A DNA stretch of 64,000 bases from assembly GCF_900112415.1 (NCBI RefSeq), contig NZ_FOLV01000001.1, positions 372,001 through 436,000 of the forward strand, read 5' to 3'. Below, piece after piece: positions 31,514 through 41,481 of the stretch; position 1 is the stretch's first letter, and the number at the start of each line of letters is the position of its first letter. The notes beneath the pieces are model-generated. The model was not told the origin of the DNA and did not search any database. It was given only the letters and a program-made list of their open reading frames with translations. Source of the stretch: Bacillus sp. 491mf (lineage in GTDB: Bacteria; Bacillota; Bacilli; Bacillales; Bacillaceae_G). A program made the position numbers and the translations under genes.

Positions 31514-32857
31514 TTATTTATTAGGTTCTACATGCTTGTTTCGCATTGCATAGTAAATTGGAAGTCCTAAAGCAGTTAATCCTATACCGCATAACGCTAA
31601 TAGCGTTTGTGTGAATAGAGTATTAATAACAATAAATGATCCACCTACAATGGAAATTATCGGGATAATAGGGTATAGCGGTACTTTGTAAGGACGCACA
31701 AGATCTGGTTCTCTTTTACGTAAAATGAATACTGCTACAAAGGTCATTGTATAGAATATCCAAATAACAAACACTAACATATCTGTTAATGTATTGAATC
31801 CACCGATAACCATCATAATCATAGAAACAAATAAGATAAATAGTCCAGAATTATAAGGAACTCGACTATTGTTAGATAATGTTGCAAACCATTTACTGAA
31901 AGGCAGTTTGTTTTCTAATGCCATTGCATAAGGGATACGCATTCCTGTCATGATATATCCATTAATTGTTCCGAATACAGAAATTAAAATACCGATTGTA
32001 ACTAATTTTCCACCCATTGCTCCAAATAAAATTGTTGCTACTTGAGATGCAGGTGTATCAGTTCCTGCAAGTGCTGATGCAGACATTACCATAAGGAAAG
32101 CGACATTAATAAGTAAGTAAACAACCATTACAATAAACAAACCAATTACAATTGCTTTAGGTAAATCTCTTTTAGGGTTTTTCATTTCTCCAGCGATATT
32201 TCCTACATGAATCCACCCATCATAAGCAAACATTGTTGCAAGTAAGCCAGTACCAAGTGCAGAGATAAAGGATTTACCTGGACCTGCTTCAACTGGAAAC
32301 AGTTGAAGAGTTACGTCGCCTTTATGCAATAATCCAAAAATAATAAGTAATACTAAAGGAACTAATTTGCAAATTGTCGATGCCATTTGAATTCCACCGG
32401 CTGCTTTCGCGCCTAAGAAGTTCATAAATGTTACGAATGCTGCAGTAATAATAGCAATTCCAATAATCATCAATTTATGTTCATTCGCATTTAATCCAAA
32501 TAAACTAACTGCTTGTGTTCCGAAAATAATTGCAAGTGCTGCAATGTTAGCAGGGAAGTAAATGACAGTTTGTGCCCATCCTAGTAGGAAAGCAGTTAAG
32601 TTTCCATAAGTACGTTTTAAATATGCCATCATTCCCCCTGTTTCAGGAATAGCTGCTGAAAGCTCAGCTGCAGTTAAACCGGAGCAAATTGTTAAGATTC
32701 CTCCAATTACCCATGCGAGTAATCCTAAACTTGCTGATCCAGTTGCACCGTATAGTGCAGTAGGTTTGAAAAATACACCCGCACCAATAACGGTACCAAT
32801 AACGGTTGTTAATGCTGCAAAGAAGCCAATATCTTTTTTAAGTTGTGCTTGTGACAT
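31514..32857 (-). CDS. APC-family amino acid permease/exchanger (SteT-like)
   Basis: 447 residues from the ATG at 32857, supported by AGGAGTG; the frame extends 11 codons upstream without a ribosome site. It has 12 predicted spans, opening KKDIGFFAALTTVIGTVIGA with GVFFKP (the GXG-type substrate loop of span 1) and SGLTAAELSAAIPETGGMMA. The pattern matches B. subtilis SteT, a serine/threonine exchanger. It is transcribed away from ald-tdcB, which degrade alanine and threonine, so supply of these amino acids is a sensible role. Confidence 0.85.
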   Translation of the reverse strand: MSQAQLKKDIGFFAALTTVIGTVIGAGVFFKPTALYGATGSASLGLLAWVIGGILTICSGLTAAELSAAIPETGGMMAYLKRTYGNLTAFLLGWAQTVIYFPANIAALAIIFGTQAVSLFGLNANEHKLMIIGIAIITAAFVTFMNFLGAKAAGGIQMASTICKLVPLVLLIIFGLLHKGDVTLQLFPVEAGPGKSFISALGTGLLATMFAYDGWIHVGNIAGEMKNPKRDLPKAIVIGLFIVMVVYLLINVAFLMVMSASALAGTDTPASQVATILFGAMGGKLVTIGILISVFGTINGYIMTGMRIPYAMALENKLPFSKWFATLSNNSRVPYNSGLFILFVSMIMMVIGGFNTLTDMLVFVIWIFYTMTFVAVFILRKREPDLVRPYKVPLYPIIPIISIVGGSFIVINTLFTQTLLALCGIGLTALGLPIYYAMRNKHVEPNK

Positions 32858-32981
32858 AATAATCACTCCTGTTTGAAAAAATACATACAATCTCTGATGA
32901 ATTCACTTTTACATTTGTATTAATAGTATGTCCTCTCATTTTTTTAATAGTACTTTTTTATTGATAAAATCCAAATTCGTT

Positions 32982-32997
32982 TGTGATATAATTCACA
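32982..32997. promoter_or_regulatory. Fnr/ArcR-type box on the permease side
   Basis: TGTGA-TATAAT-TCACA fits the consensus of CRP/FNR-family regulators in Bacillus exactly. It lies about 125 bases before the permease start codon. Confidence 0.65.
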
Positions 32998-33195
32998 ATA
33001 ATATGGAAATAAGTACAATCCTTTTATGGTATTTCCATATTATTCAATGTGAAAATAATCACAAATGTAAGTAAAAAAATAAAATTGCATTTCATTGGAA
33101 TTCATAAGAGATGTTATTTGTGACAAAGTCTATCATAGTTAAAAAGTGGTTTCAATCCTTCTGTGTAAGAAAAAATTTATTTTAAAATAAAAAAA

Positions 33196-33225
33196 AACAT
33201 TTTGTGAACTATTTCACAAAATGTT
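33196..33225. promoter_or_regulatory. Long palindrome with Fnr/ArcR-type box at the ald promoter
   Basis: Perfect 13-base arms AACATTTTGTGAA and TTCACAAAATGTT around CTAT, containing TGTGA-N6-TCACA at 33203-33218. The right arm overlaps the first bases of the -35 element TTGACT, so binding here would probably block ald transcription. Confidence 0.75.
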
Positions 33226-33378
33226 GACTCATTATTTTCTTAAGTGCTATCTTGTATGTGTGAACAGCGATTCAAAAAATGAGGAAATATAAGAATGTTT
33301 CATATAGTCCGCAAATTTATTTGAATCGTATAAAAAAATTGTATTTGTGTATATTACACTTAAAAAGGATGTGTCAGC

Positions 33379-34488
33379 ATGAAGATTGGCGTAGTGAAAG
33401 AAATTAAAAAAGGTGAAGCCCGTGTTGGGATGACACCAGAAAATGCTCGAAAATTAATTGAAGCAGGACATGAAGTGTTAGTAGAAAAAGACGCTGGTCT
33501 AGGATCAGGTTATTCTAATGAAGAATATACAAATGCAGGCGCTACTTTAGTTAATCAAGAGCAAGCCTGGGATGTTGATATGTTAGTAAAAGTAAAAGAA
33601 CCTTTAGCGGAAGAATATAAATATTTTAAGAAAGATTTAATTGTTTGGGGATTTTTACATCTAGCAGCTTCTAAAGAGTGTGTAGAAGCAATGAGAAAAG
33701 CGGGAACAACCGCAATTGCTGGAGAAACAATTAGTGACAATGGAGTTCTAACATTATTAAAACCGATGAGTGCAATTGCTGGTCGTCGCGCAGTATTTAT
33801 GGGAGCTTATTATTTAGAAAAGCAACATCAAGGAGAAGGTATTTTATTATCAGGCATAGAGGGTATTCCTGCTGGTAATGTTGTAATTTTAGGCGGAGGT
33901 AATGCTGCAATTAATGCTTGTGATATGGCCGTTGGAATTGGTTGTAACGTAACTATTTTAGAATTAAATAAAACGCAAATTGCTTATTTACAAGAAAAAT
34001 ATGCAAATGCGCCAGTTGAAGTTATTGAATCTACTACTGAAAACTTAGAGAAAACAATTAAAACTGCAGATTTATTTATTTCAACTATTTTAATTCCAGG
34101 TGCTAGACCACCAAAAATTGTGAAAGAGTACATGATTCAGTCCATGAAACCGGGCAGTGTTGTAGTTGATATTTCAATTGACCAAGGCGGAACGATTGAA
34201 ACAATTGATCACTATACAACACATAATGATCCTGTATTTATTAAACACGATGTAATTCATTATGCTGTACCAAATATGCCAGGAGCGACTCCACGTACAT
34301 CGACTATGGCGTTAGCGAATGGAAATATCGATTATTTATTAGCAATTGCTAACGATGGTTTAGAAAAAACTATTCAAAACAAACCAGCATTAGTACATGG
34401 TGTTAATATTTATAAAGGAACCATTACTTATGAAAATTTAGGAACAACGTTAGAATTGGATTATAAACAATTGAACGAAGTCTTATAA
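33379..34488 (+). CDS. ald: Alanine dehydrogenase
   Basis: 369 residues, collinear with Ald: KIGVVKEIKKGEARVGMTPE at the start, the catalytic HLAASKECVEAM region with His, KPMSAIAGRRAVFMGAYYLE, and the NAD-binding GGGNAAINACDMAVGIG. The closing NMPGATPRTSTMALAN is family-typical. It catalyses L-alanine + NAD+ + H2O to pyruvate + ammonium + NADH, used during growth on alanine and in sporulation. It is the first gene of an ald-tdcB unit. Confidence 0.97.
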   Translation: MKIGVVKEIKKGEARVGMTPENARKLIEAGHEVLVEKDAGLGSGYSNEEYTNAGATLVNQEQAWDVDMLVKVKEPLAEEYKYFKKDLIVWGFLHLAASKECVEAMRKAGTTAIAGETISDNGVLTLLKPMSAIAGRRAVFMGAYYLEKQHQGEGILLSGIEGIPAGNVVILGGGNAAINACDMAVGIGCNVTILELNKTQIAYLQEKYANAPVEVIESTTENLEKTIKTADLFISTILIPGARPPKIVKEYMIQSMKPGSVVVDISIDQGGTIETIDHYTTHNDPVFIKHDVIHYAVPNMPGATPRTSTMALANGNIDYLLAIANDGLEKTIQNKPALVHGVNIYKGTITYENLGTTLELDYKQLNEVL

Positions 34489-34540
34489 GAGTTTAGGAAC
34501 AACGTTAGGATTAAATTATAAACAATTGAAAGAAGTGTTA
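34437..34540 (+). repeat. Tandem duplication of the ald 3' end
   Basis: 49 bases at 34437-34485 (TTTAGGAACAACGTTAGAAT and on to GAAGTCTTA) recur at 34492-34540 with 5 mismatches. The second copy fills the gap between ald and the next gene and brings the sequence GAAAGAAGTG in front of the tdcB start, which may supply its ribosome site. Confidence 0.9.
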
Positions 34541-34542
34541 AT

Positions 34543-35541
34543 ATGATTACGAAAACTTTGCCGCTAAATATTGTTGATATAAAAAATGCTAAACAAGTTC
34601 TTGATAGAAACGCACGTAAAACACCGCTTGTTAAATCCTTTTATTTAACAAGTAAAACAGGCGGAGAAATTTATTTGAAATTAGAAAATATGCAGTTAAC
34701 AGGATCATTTAAATTCCGCGGAGCATTCAATAAAATTTCTACTTTAACAGAGGAAGAAAAAGCTCGTGGGGTTATTGCTTGTTCTGCTGGTAACCATGCA
34801 CAAGGTGTAGCGTTATCTTCACATTTACTTGGAATTAAAAGTAAAATTGTAATGCCAACTTCTGCTCCAAAGGCGAAAGTTGAAGCAACAAGAGGATACG
34901 GTTCAGAAGTCATTTTATACGGTGATACGTTTGATGATGCAAAAGCAAAATGTGAAGAAATTATAAAAGAAACTGGCGAAACATATTTACATCCATATGA
35001 TGATGTAAAAGTTATGGCAGGTCAGGGAACAATTGGTCTCGACATTCTTGATGATATGTGGGACGTTGATACTGTAATTGTACCGATTGGCGGCGGCGGA
35101 ATTATCGCTGGAATCGCAGTTGCACTTAAATCTTTTAACCCTTCTATCAATATTATTGGTGTTCAAGCTGATAATGTTCATGGAATGAAAGCTTCGTATG
35201 ATAAAGGTGAAATTGTAGAACATTATGAAGCACCAACTATCGCTGATGGTTGCGCAGTAAAAATTCCAGGAACATTAACTTTTGAAATCGTAGAAGAATT
35301 AGTTGATGATATTGTAACTGTGTCTGAAGATGAGTTAGAAGTAGCTATGAAAGATTTATTACAACGCGGAAAAGCTGTTGTAGAAGGCGCAGGAGCATTA
35401 GCGACAGCTGCTCTTCTTGCAGGCAAAGTTGATTCCTATATTAAAGGGAAAAAAGTAGTAGCAATTATTTCTGGCGGAAACGTTGATTTAACTCGTATTT
35501 CTAGCGTATGTGAGCATTTCTTTGCGAATGAAGTAAAGTAA
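34543..35541 (+). CDS. tdcB: Catabolic threonine ammonia-lyase (dehydratase)
   Basis: 332 residues, PLP fold type II. The PLP lysine lies in [13 protein letters not shown], with [10 protein letters not shown] and the phosphate-binding [14 protein letters not shown]. No C-terminal ACT regulatory domain follows, so this is the short, degradative type rather than biosynthetic IlvA. It converts threonine to 2-oxobutanoate and ammonia. It lies in an operon with ald. The weak ribosome region derives from the duplicated ald tail. Confidence 0.93.
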   Translation: MITKTLPLNIVDIKNAKQVLDRNARKTPLVKSFYLTSKTGGEIYLKLENMQLTGSFKFRGAFNKISTLTEEEKARGVIACSAGNHAQGVALSSHLLGIKSKIVMPTSAPKAKVEATRGYGSEVILYGDTFDDAKAKCEEIIKETGETYLHPYDDVKVMAGQGTIGLDILDDMWDVDTVIVPIGGGGIIAGIAVALKSFNPSINIIGVQADNVHGMKASYDKGEIVEHYEAPTIADGCAVKIPGTLTFEIVEELVDDIVTVSEDELEVAMKDLLQRGKAVVEGAGALATAALLAGKVDSYIKGKKVVAIISGGNVDLTRISSVCEHFFANEVK

Positions 35542-35592
35542 TCAAAAATTATTAAATAAAAAATGAAACCGAGAAATTGGTTTATATAACAC

Positions 35593-35627
35593 AAGAAGAG
35601 CTAAGAGAAATTCTCTTAGCTCTTCTT
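35593..35627 (+). terminator. Terminator after tdcB
   Basis: A long, nearly perfect stem AAGAAGAGCTAAGAGA / TCTCTTAGCTCTTCTT. The gene behind it starts only a few bases later, so readthrough or internal initiation is needed for that gene. Confidence 0.8.
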
Positions 35628-35632
35628 AATAA

Positions 35633-37063
35633 ATGGGGGTAAGTATCATAATTAATTTATTTAAAAAGAAATCTGTTACCCAGTTGTTAAAAGAAAGTAA
35701 TAGTAAAACTTTAACGAAAACATTAGGAGCGTTTGATCTAACGATGTTAGGTATTGGTGCGATAATCGGCACAGGTGTTCTTGTGCTTACTGGATTAGTT
35801 GCGGCAAGAGATGCTGGTCCTGCAGTGATTTTTTCATTTATGATTGCAGCAATTGTTTGTGGATTTGCAGCTTTATGCTATGCTGAAGTTGCTTCTACAC
35901 TTCCGGTATCGGGTAGTGTATACACATATTCGTATGCAACAATTGGAGAGTTTGTAGCACACTTAATGGGATGGACATTACTATCCGTATACGTCGTAAC
36001 AACAGCAGCAGTAGCTGGTGGATGGACAGGGTATTTTCACAACTTAATTAGTGGATTTGGATTAGAGATACCGAAGGCGTTGTTAACAATCCCTTCACAG
36101 GGCGGTATTGTGAATTTGCCAGCAGTATTGATTACACTTGCACTAACATGGTTATTATCACGTGGGACGAAAGAAAGTAAACGTATAAATAACGCAATGG
36201 TGTTAATTAAAATTTGTATTGTCGTATTATTTATTGCTGTTGGTGTGTTTTATGTAAAACCAACAAACTGGATTCCATTTGCACCATATGGTTTAAGCGG
36301 CGTTTTTGCAGGAGGAGCTGCTGTATTCTTTGCTTTCTTAGGGTTTGATGCGTTAGCAACTTCAGCTGAAGAAGTAAAAAATCCGCAGCGCGATTTACCA
36401 ATCGGTATTATTGTATCATTAGTAATTTGTACAATTATTTATGTCGCGGTATGCCTTGTAATGACTGGAATGGTATCTTATAAAGAATTAAATGTACCAG
36501 AAGCAATGGCCTATGTATTAGAAGTTGTAGGACAAGATAAAGTGGCTGGTGTAATTTCATTCGGAGCTGTAATTGGAATTATGGCGGTAATTTTTGCTTA
36601 CATTTATGCAACAACACGCGTATTCTTTGCGATGAGTCGTGATGGTTTACTACCAAAAGCTTTCGCGAAAATCAATAAAAAAACAGAAGCGCCATCGTTT
36701 TCAACTTGGTTAACGGGAATAGGTAGTGCTTTCATCGCTGGATTTATTGATTTGAAAGAATTATCGAATCTAGCGAATATTGGAGCGCTCTTAACGTTTG
36801 CGATGGTTGGGGTATGTGTAATTATTCTTCGTAAAACACATCCAGGCTTGCAGCGTGGATTTATGGTGCCACTTGTACCAGTTGTTCCGATTATTTCTAT
36901 TGTATGTTGTGTATTCTTAATGGTTAACTTGCCATTAACAACGTGGCTGTATTTTGGAATTTGGTTAGTGATTGGAGCGTTTGTTTACTTCGTATATTCA
37001 AAGAAACATAGTCATATAAGTGAAGAAAATAATTCAGAAAATGGATTTGAAGAAATGGGTTGA
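35633..37063 (+). CDS. APC-family amino acid permease (YfnA-like)
   Basis: About 470 residues with 12 or more hydrophobic spans: TLGAFDLTMLGIGAIIGTGV, LCYAEVASTLPVSGSVYTYS and FLGFDALATSAEEVKNPQRD are typical of the cationic/branched amino acid (CAT-like) branch. The start is unclear. The ATG at 35633 has no ribosome site, while GGGGGTAAG at 35635-35643 lies ideally before the ATT at 35651, which would give a protein beginning (M)NLFKKKSVTQLL. The close link with tdcB suggests uptake of threonine or alanine. Confidence 0.85.
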   Translation: MGVSIIINLFKKKSVTQLLKESNSKTLTKTLGAFDLTMLGIGAIIGTGVLVLTGLVAARDAGPAVIFSFMIAAIVCGFAALCYAEVASTLPVSGSVYTYSYATIGEFVAHLMGWTLLSVYVVTTAAVAGGWTGYFHNLISGFGLEIPKALLTIPSQGGIVNLPAVLITLALTWLLSRGTKESKRINNAMVLIKICIVVLFIAVGVFYVKPTNWIPFAPYGLSGVFAGGAAVFFAFLGFDALATSAEEVKNPQRDLPIGIIVSLVICTIIYVAVCLVMTGMVSYKELNVPEAMAYVLEVVGQDKVAGVISFGAVIGIMAVIFAYIYATTRVFFAMSRDGLLPKAFAKINKKTEAPSFSTWLTGIGSAFIAGFIDLKELSNLANIGALLTFAMVGVCVIILRKTHPGLQRGFMVPLVPVVPIISIVCCVFLMVNLPLTTWLYFGIWLVIGAFVYFVYSKKHSHISEENNSENGFEEMG

Positions 37064-37633
37064 AGAAAAGGGTTGTTGGTGTAATTTGGGTAATGTTATG
37101 CGAAGTAAATAGTTTGAATATTTCACTATTTTTTAAAAAAGGTTGTTTAAGATTTGCTATATGAAAATATGTCATAATAATTAAACTATTGTTTGAAACT
37201 TCTTAAAAAAGTTTAATGAGGTTGGCAGTATATATCAATTTGTAAATCCAATTTCATTTTTTAGCATATAAGTTGCTGTTAGGGAGAAAAAAGAGTCATG
37301 TACTCGCTTTCTCCCTTTATTTTAACCATTTCCCGTGGTAGAAAAAGGCTCTGACCGCAACTATGCATGGCCAGACGCTCTTGCCCACCAAAAAAAGAAC
37401 AGGATTTCTATGTCGATTTTTTAACTTGTATTTTATATAGATAAGAATAACCTGTCTTTCTTTGATTATTAAACTCGTAATAAGGTATAATACAATGTAG
37501 TGAATAAATGTGACATCTTCAATTTGTCTTTTTTGTTAACAATATGAAATATAATGAAAAACTGTTGAAGAAACAGCATATTTTATATTACTATTTTTAT
37601 GTAGAGTTAAAGTTGAAAGAGAGTGGAACAAGA
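37064..37633. other. Intergenic region with a repeat remnant
   Basis: No gene is visible. It contains the repeat at 37271-37380 and the promoter region of the next gene. The reading frame of that gene extends back to 37544, but without a ribosome site. Confidence 0.5.
37271..37380 (-). repeat. Interspersed repeat (bcr-type), copy 2, truncated
   Basis: GGGAGAAA...TTTCTCCC forms a hairpin, followed by TTTTAACCATTTCCCGTGG, AGAAAAAGGCTCTGACCGC and CTATGCATGG. In reverse orientation these match the 3' portion of the copies at 39801-40095 and 48450-48677. Confidence 0.65.
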
Positions 37634-38353
37634 ATGGGACGTAAGTGGAATAATATTAAAGACAAAAAAGCATCAAAAGATGCAAATACGAGTCGTGTCT
37701 ATGCAAAGTTTGGACGAGAAATTTATGTAGCAGCAAAACAAGGAGAACCAGATCCAGAATCTAACCAGACTTTAAGAGTTGTACTTGAACGTGCAAAAAC
37801 GTACAGCGTACCGAAAACAATCATTGACCGTGCAATTGAAAAAGCAAAAGGTGGTTCAGAAGAAAACTATGACGAACTTCGTTATGAAGGTTTCGGACCA
37901 AATGGATCGATGGTAATCGTTGATACACTAACAAATAACGTGAACCGTACTGCAGCAGATGTACGTGCAGCATTTAGCAAAAATGCTGGTAACATGGGTG
38001 TAAACGGATCAGTAGCGTATATGTTTGATGCAATTGCTGTTATTGGTCTTGAAGGTAAAACAGCAGATGAAGCTCTTGAAATCTTAATGGAAGCAGATGT
38101 AGACGTGCGTGACATCTTGGAAGAAGAGGAAGCAGTTATCGTATATGCGGAACCGGATCAATTCCATGCAGTACAAGAGGCATTTAAAAATGCTGGTGTA
38201 GCTGAATTTACAGTTGCAGAATTAACAATGCTTGCACAAAGCGAAGTAACACTTCCAGAAGATGCACAAGTGAAATTTGAAAAAATGATTGATGCATTAG
38301 AAGATTTAGAAGATGTTCAGCAAGTGTACCATAATGTTGATTTAGGTGAATAA
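37634..38353 (+). CDS. yeeN: YebC/PmpR-family protein YeeN
   Basis: 239 residues from the ATG at 37634; the opening [20 protein letters not shown] and the closing [11 protein letters not shown] are nearly identical to B. subtilis YeeN. The three-domain YebC fold is recognisable by [37 protein letters not shown] and VNGSVAYMF. YebC-family members have been described as transcription regulators and more recently as translation factors for proline-rich stretches; which applies to YeeN is open. It is a single gene with its own terminator. Confidence 0.95.
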   Translation: MGRKWNNIKDKKASKDANTSRVYAKFGREIYVAAKQGEPDPESNQTLRVVLERAKTYSVPKTIIDRAIEKAKGGSEENYDELRYEGFGPNGSMVIVDTLTNNVNRTAADVRAAFSKNAGNMGVNGSVAYMFDAIAVIGLEGKTADEALEILMEADVDVRDILEEEEAVIVYAEPDQFHAVQEAFKNAGVAEFTVAELTMLAQSEVTLPEDAQVKFEKMIDALEDLEDVQQVYHNVDLGE

Positions 38354-38360
38354 TAATTGG

Positions 38361-38398
38361 AAAGCAGACTTTTGTTTTGGAACAAAGGTCTGCTTTTT
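38361..38398 (+). terminator. Terminator of yeeN
   Basis: Stem AAAGCAGACTTTTGTT / AACAAAGGTCTGCTTT (one G-U pair) followed by TTTTTAT. Confidence 0.88.
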
Positions 38399-38500
38399 TA
38401 TATTGTTCATTGAATTTTAAAAGATAAAATGAAAAGAAATAAAAAAATATGTTACAAAGGTTTATAATAAATAGAGATAGATAAAAAGGAGTGAGAGAGT

Positions 38501-39733
38501 ATGAAAAAAGAAATTATCGAACGCTTTACAAGATATGTTAAGGTGGATACACAATCTGATGCAGAAAGTCAAACTGTACCATCAACGCCGGGTCAAATTG
38601 AATTCGCAAAGCAACTGGTAGAAGAGCTGAAAGCGATTGGATTATCAGAAGTAACGATGGATGAGAATGGCTACGTGATGGCTACGCTTCCTGCAAATAC
38701 GGACAAGCAGGTACCTGTAATTGGTTTTTTAGCCCATTTAGATACAGCAACAGATTTTACTGGGAAAAATGTGAAGCCGCAAATTCATGAAAATTTTGAT
38801 GGTAAAGCAATTACGTTAAATAAGGAGCTTGGTGTTATATTAACTCCAGAATTATTTCCAGAACTCCCATCTTATCAAGGCCATACATTAATTACAACGG
38901 ATGGAACAACACTTCTTGGTGCGGATGATAAAGCAGGCATTACAGAAATTATGACGGCAATGAATTACTTATTACATAATCCACAAATTAAACACGGGAA
39001 AATTAGAGTAGCATTTACACCTGATGAAGAAATTGGCCGCGGTCCGGCTCATTTTGATGTAGAAGCTTTTGGAGCTTCATTTGCATATACAATGGATGGA
39101 GGTCCACTAGGTGGATTAGAATATGAAAGCTTTAACGCAGCTGGTGCTAAAATCACCTTTAAAGGGAACAGCACACATCCAGGAACAGCTAAAAATAAAA
39201 TGGTAAATGCGAGTAAGCTCGCAATGGAATTCCATGGGAAACTCCCAGCAGAAGAAGCACCGGAATATACAGAGGGGTACGAAGGATTTTACCACCTTAT
39301 TTCTATAAATGGTGATGTTGAGCGAAGTCAATCTACTTACATTATTCGTGATTTTGATCGCGAACATTTTAATACTAGAAAAGAGAACGTAGCAGCCATT
39401 ACAAAACAGATGCAAGAAAAGTATGGTGCAGAAAATATTATTCTTGAGATGAATGATCAATATTACAATATGCAAGAAAAGATTGAACCAGTGAAAGAGA
39501 TTGTTGACGTTGCATATGAAGCGATGAAAAATCTTGATATCGAACCAAATATTCAACCAATTCGCGGAGGAACTGATGGTTCGCAGTTATCGTATATGGG
39601 TCTACCGACACCAAATATTTTTACGGGCGGAGAAAACTACCACGGTAAATTTGAATATGTATCTGTAGATAATATGGAAAAGGCCGTTCAAGTTATTATT
39701 GAAATTGCAAGATTATTTGAAGAAAAAGCTTAA
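38501..39733 (+). CDS. pepT: Peptidase T (tripeptide aminopeptidase)
   Basis: 410 residues, M20 family. Metal ligands are visible in [11 protein letters not shown] (His-X-Asp), LLGADDKAG (bridging Asp), TPDEEIGRG (Glu pair), [10 protein letters not shown] and the final EN-Y-HGKFE (His). It removes the N-terminal residue of tripeptides using two zinc ions in the cytoplasm. GGAGTGAG precedes the ATG. It stands alone with a strong terminator. Confidence 0.97.
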   Translation: MKKEIIERFTRYVKVDTQSDAESQTVPSTPGQIEFAKQLVEELKAIGLSEVTMDENGYVMATLPANTDKQVPVIGFLAHLDTATDFTGKNVKPQIHENFDGKAITLNKELGVILTPELFPELPSYQGHTLITTDGTTLLGADDKAGITEIMTAMNYLLHNPQIKHGKIRVAFTPDEEIGRGPAHFDVEAFGASFAYTMDGGPLGGLEYESFNAAGAKITFKGNSTHPGTAKNKMVNASKLAMEFHGKLPAEEAPEYTEGYEGFYHLISINGDVERSQSTYIIRDFDREHFNTRKENVAAITKQMQEKYGAENIILEMNDQYYNMQEKIEPVKEIVDVAYEAMKNLDIEPNIQPIRGGTDGSQLSYMGLPTPNIFTGGENYHGKFEYVSVDNMEKAVQVIIEIARLFEEKA

Positions 39734-39738
39734 AAGAC

Positions 39739-39771
39739 AAAACCCCGAATAGTGTTCCTATTCGGGGTTTT
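39739..39771 (+). terminator. Terminator of pepT
   Basis: Perfect 14-bp stem AAAACCCCGAATAG / CTATTCGGGGTTTT with loop TGTTC. Confidence 0.9.
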
Positions 39772-39800
39772 GGATTATATAGCATTATTTATATAAATCC

Positions 39801-40095
39801 GTTTTAATTTTTCGACATCTTTGTCTAGCGCTGCCTCCTAAACAGTCGGCTCCGCTTTTCTTTATGATCCAGCTCCAGCGGCTAGAACAGTCGGTGGCTT
39901 CGCGTCTTCCGCCGAGGCAAAAAGCGCCTCTATGTCAGAAGCTCCATCTCCCTCTTGTTCTGAGTGAGCCGCTTCCGCTTTTCTTTGTAAGTCGCTGCTA
40001 TGCAGAATACAATATAACCGCTACTCGCTTTCCCCCTTTGTTTTAAACTTCGCATGTGGCAGGAAAAGGCCCTAACCACTTCTATGCACGACTTT
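39801..40095 (-). repeat. Interspersed repeat (bcr-type), copy 3, longest
   Basis: Read on the minus strand it runs from GGGCCTTTTCCTGCCACATG through AGGGGGAAAGCGAGTAGCGG, a tract of AAGCGGAAGCGGCT units, GCGCTTTTTGCCTCGGCGG, to GATGTCGAAAAATTAAAA. Its two ends match copy 5 at 48450-48677, while its middle has an extra segment shared with copy 4 (GCTCTAGCGGCTAGAA, GAGGCAAAAAGCGCCT). It lies in the 757-base gap before the iron operon; the remainder of that gap has the Fur box and no gene. Confidence 0.75.
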
Positions 40096-40311
40096 TAATA
40101 GCTGAAATCATCTTTTGAATAAAAAACTCGCCATAAAGTGAGACTTCCATTTTATCACACCTCTTTTATAGGGTTCATTGTTCAAAAATTAGTAGGTGTA
40201 AAAGAAAAAGATTTATGAGAAATATGGATTTTTAACTATTATTTTCTATTTTTTGTTAAAAGTTTGAAAATCATTCTTGAAATAATTTTAGGTTACGCAT
40301 ATAATCAATAA

Positions 40312-40326
40312 TGATAATCATTATCG
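40312..40326. promoter_or_regulatory. Fur box of the siderophore operon
   Basis: TGATAAT-C-ATTATCG matches the 7-1-7 Bacillus Fur box (TGATAAT-N-ATTATCA) at 14 of 15 positions. It lies about 165 bases upstream of the first gene, so iron-repressed expression is expected. Confidence 0.85.
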
Positions 40327-40490
40327 GTATTTATAGATAAGGGGGATTAAAAGATACTATGTTTAATAGGGGAAGTGAAGAATGTAAGTGTCAATATTGG
40401 CTAATTATAATGCAATATATAGATAAGAATAATATTTTATTAGATTGACAAAGTTATAAATTTTTATTTTTGAAAGGAGCATTTTTTAAT

Positions 40491-41459
40491 ATGAACAAAA
40501 AGTTATTTACACTAGGAATGGTTACAGTATTAAGTTTAGGTCTTGCTGCATGTAATAGTGCAGAAAAAAGTTCAAGTGAGAAGAAAACGGAAAGTGTAGA
40601 AACTACAGCAAAGAAAGATGAAAAACAGAAAATTACATACCTTGGTAAAGAATATACAGTGCCTGCAAAAGTAACAAAAATTGCAACAGCTAGTTTAGAA
40701 TCAATGGAAGATGCAGCCATACTTGGAGTGAAACCAGTAGCTGCAATTACAGTAGGTGGGAAAATACCTGACTATTTAGCTAAAGATTTAAAAGGTGCAG
40801 AATCTATTGGTGAAAAAATGCAGCCGAATTTTGAAACACTACTTAAATTAAAGCCAGATGTTATTACATCTAGTTCTAAATTCCCAGCAGAGACAGCGGA
40901 AAAATTTACAAAAGTAGCACCAACATTCCCTGTTTCTCATATTTCAACACATTGGGAAGATAATCTAAAATTAATGAGTGAGCTAACTGGTAAAAAAGAT
41001 AAAGCGGAAAAAATTATAAAAGATTATAAAGCGGATGCTGCGAAAACGAAAGAAAAAGTAGCAGATAAATTAAAAGATAAAAAAGTTGTTGTAATAAGAT
41101 TGAGAGAAGGAAGCATTAATCTGTACCCAGAAGATGTTTATTTCAATCCAGTAATTTATAAAGATTTAGGCTTAACGGCTCCTGAAGCGATTAAAGCAGT
41201 TAAAAAGCAAGAAAAAATTGCTTTAGAAAAGTTTGCAGAAATGAATCCGGATTATATCTTTGTTCAATTTGAAGGAAGCGAAAATAAAGATAATCCGAAA
41301 GCGCTAGAAGATTTACAAAGCAATCCAATTTGGCAAAGTATTAACGCTGTAAAAGATAAAAAAGTATTCGTAAACGCTGTTGATCCAATGGCCCAAGGCG
41401 GTACAGCTTGGAGTAAAACAGCTTTCTTAAAAGCTGCAGAAAAAAACTTATCTAAATAA
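40491..41459 (+). CDS. FeuA-like siderophore-binding lipoprotein
   Basis: 322 residues from the ATG at 40491 behind GAAAGGAGC. Lipoprotein signal peptide with lipobox LGLAAC (Cys about 20), charged linker, then a type III (BtuF/FhuD) two-lobe binding fold: KVTKIATASLESMEDAAILG, ETLLKLKPDVITSSSKFPAE, KVFVNAVDPMAQGGTAWSKT. It probably captures a ferric catecholate such as bacillibactin and hands it to the permeases that follow. Support for the ligand comes from the esterase at the operon end and the Fur box. Confidence 0.9.
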   Translation: MNKKLFTLGMVTVLSLGLAACNSAEKSSSEKKTESVETTAKKDEKQKITYLGKEYTVPAKVTKIATASLESMEDAAILGVKPVAAITVGGKIPDYLAKDLKGAESIGEKMQPNFETLLKLKPDVITSSSKFPAETAEKFTKVAPTFPVSHISTHWEDNLKLMSELTGKKDKAEKIIKDYKADAAKTKEKVADKLKDKKVVVIRLREGSINLYPEDVYFNPVIYKDLGLTAPEAIKAVKKQEKIALEKFAEMNPDYIFVQFEGSENKDNPKALEDLQSNPIWQSINAVKDKKVFVNAVDPMAQGGTAWSKTAFLKAAEKNLSK

Positions 41460-41481
41460 ATAGTAAGGTGCGTTGAATGAT

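Larger units (their letters stand above)
32858..33378. other. Divergent promoter region, permease and ald
   Basis: 521 non-coding bases with the start regions of both transcription units. Two TGTGA-N6-TCACA boxes are described separately. A good ald promoter, TTGACT (33224-33229), 18 bases, TATCTT (33248-33253), is directly behind the second box. Nothing else is visible. Confidence 0.7.

Noticed and set aside
39864-40046. 60-residue frame inside repeat copy 3
   Set aside because: It lies wholly in the interspersed repeat, and the frame is not kept in the other copies.
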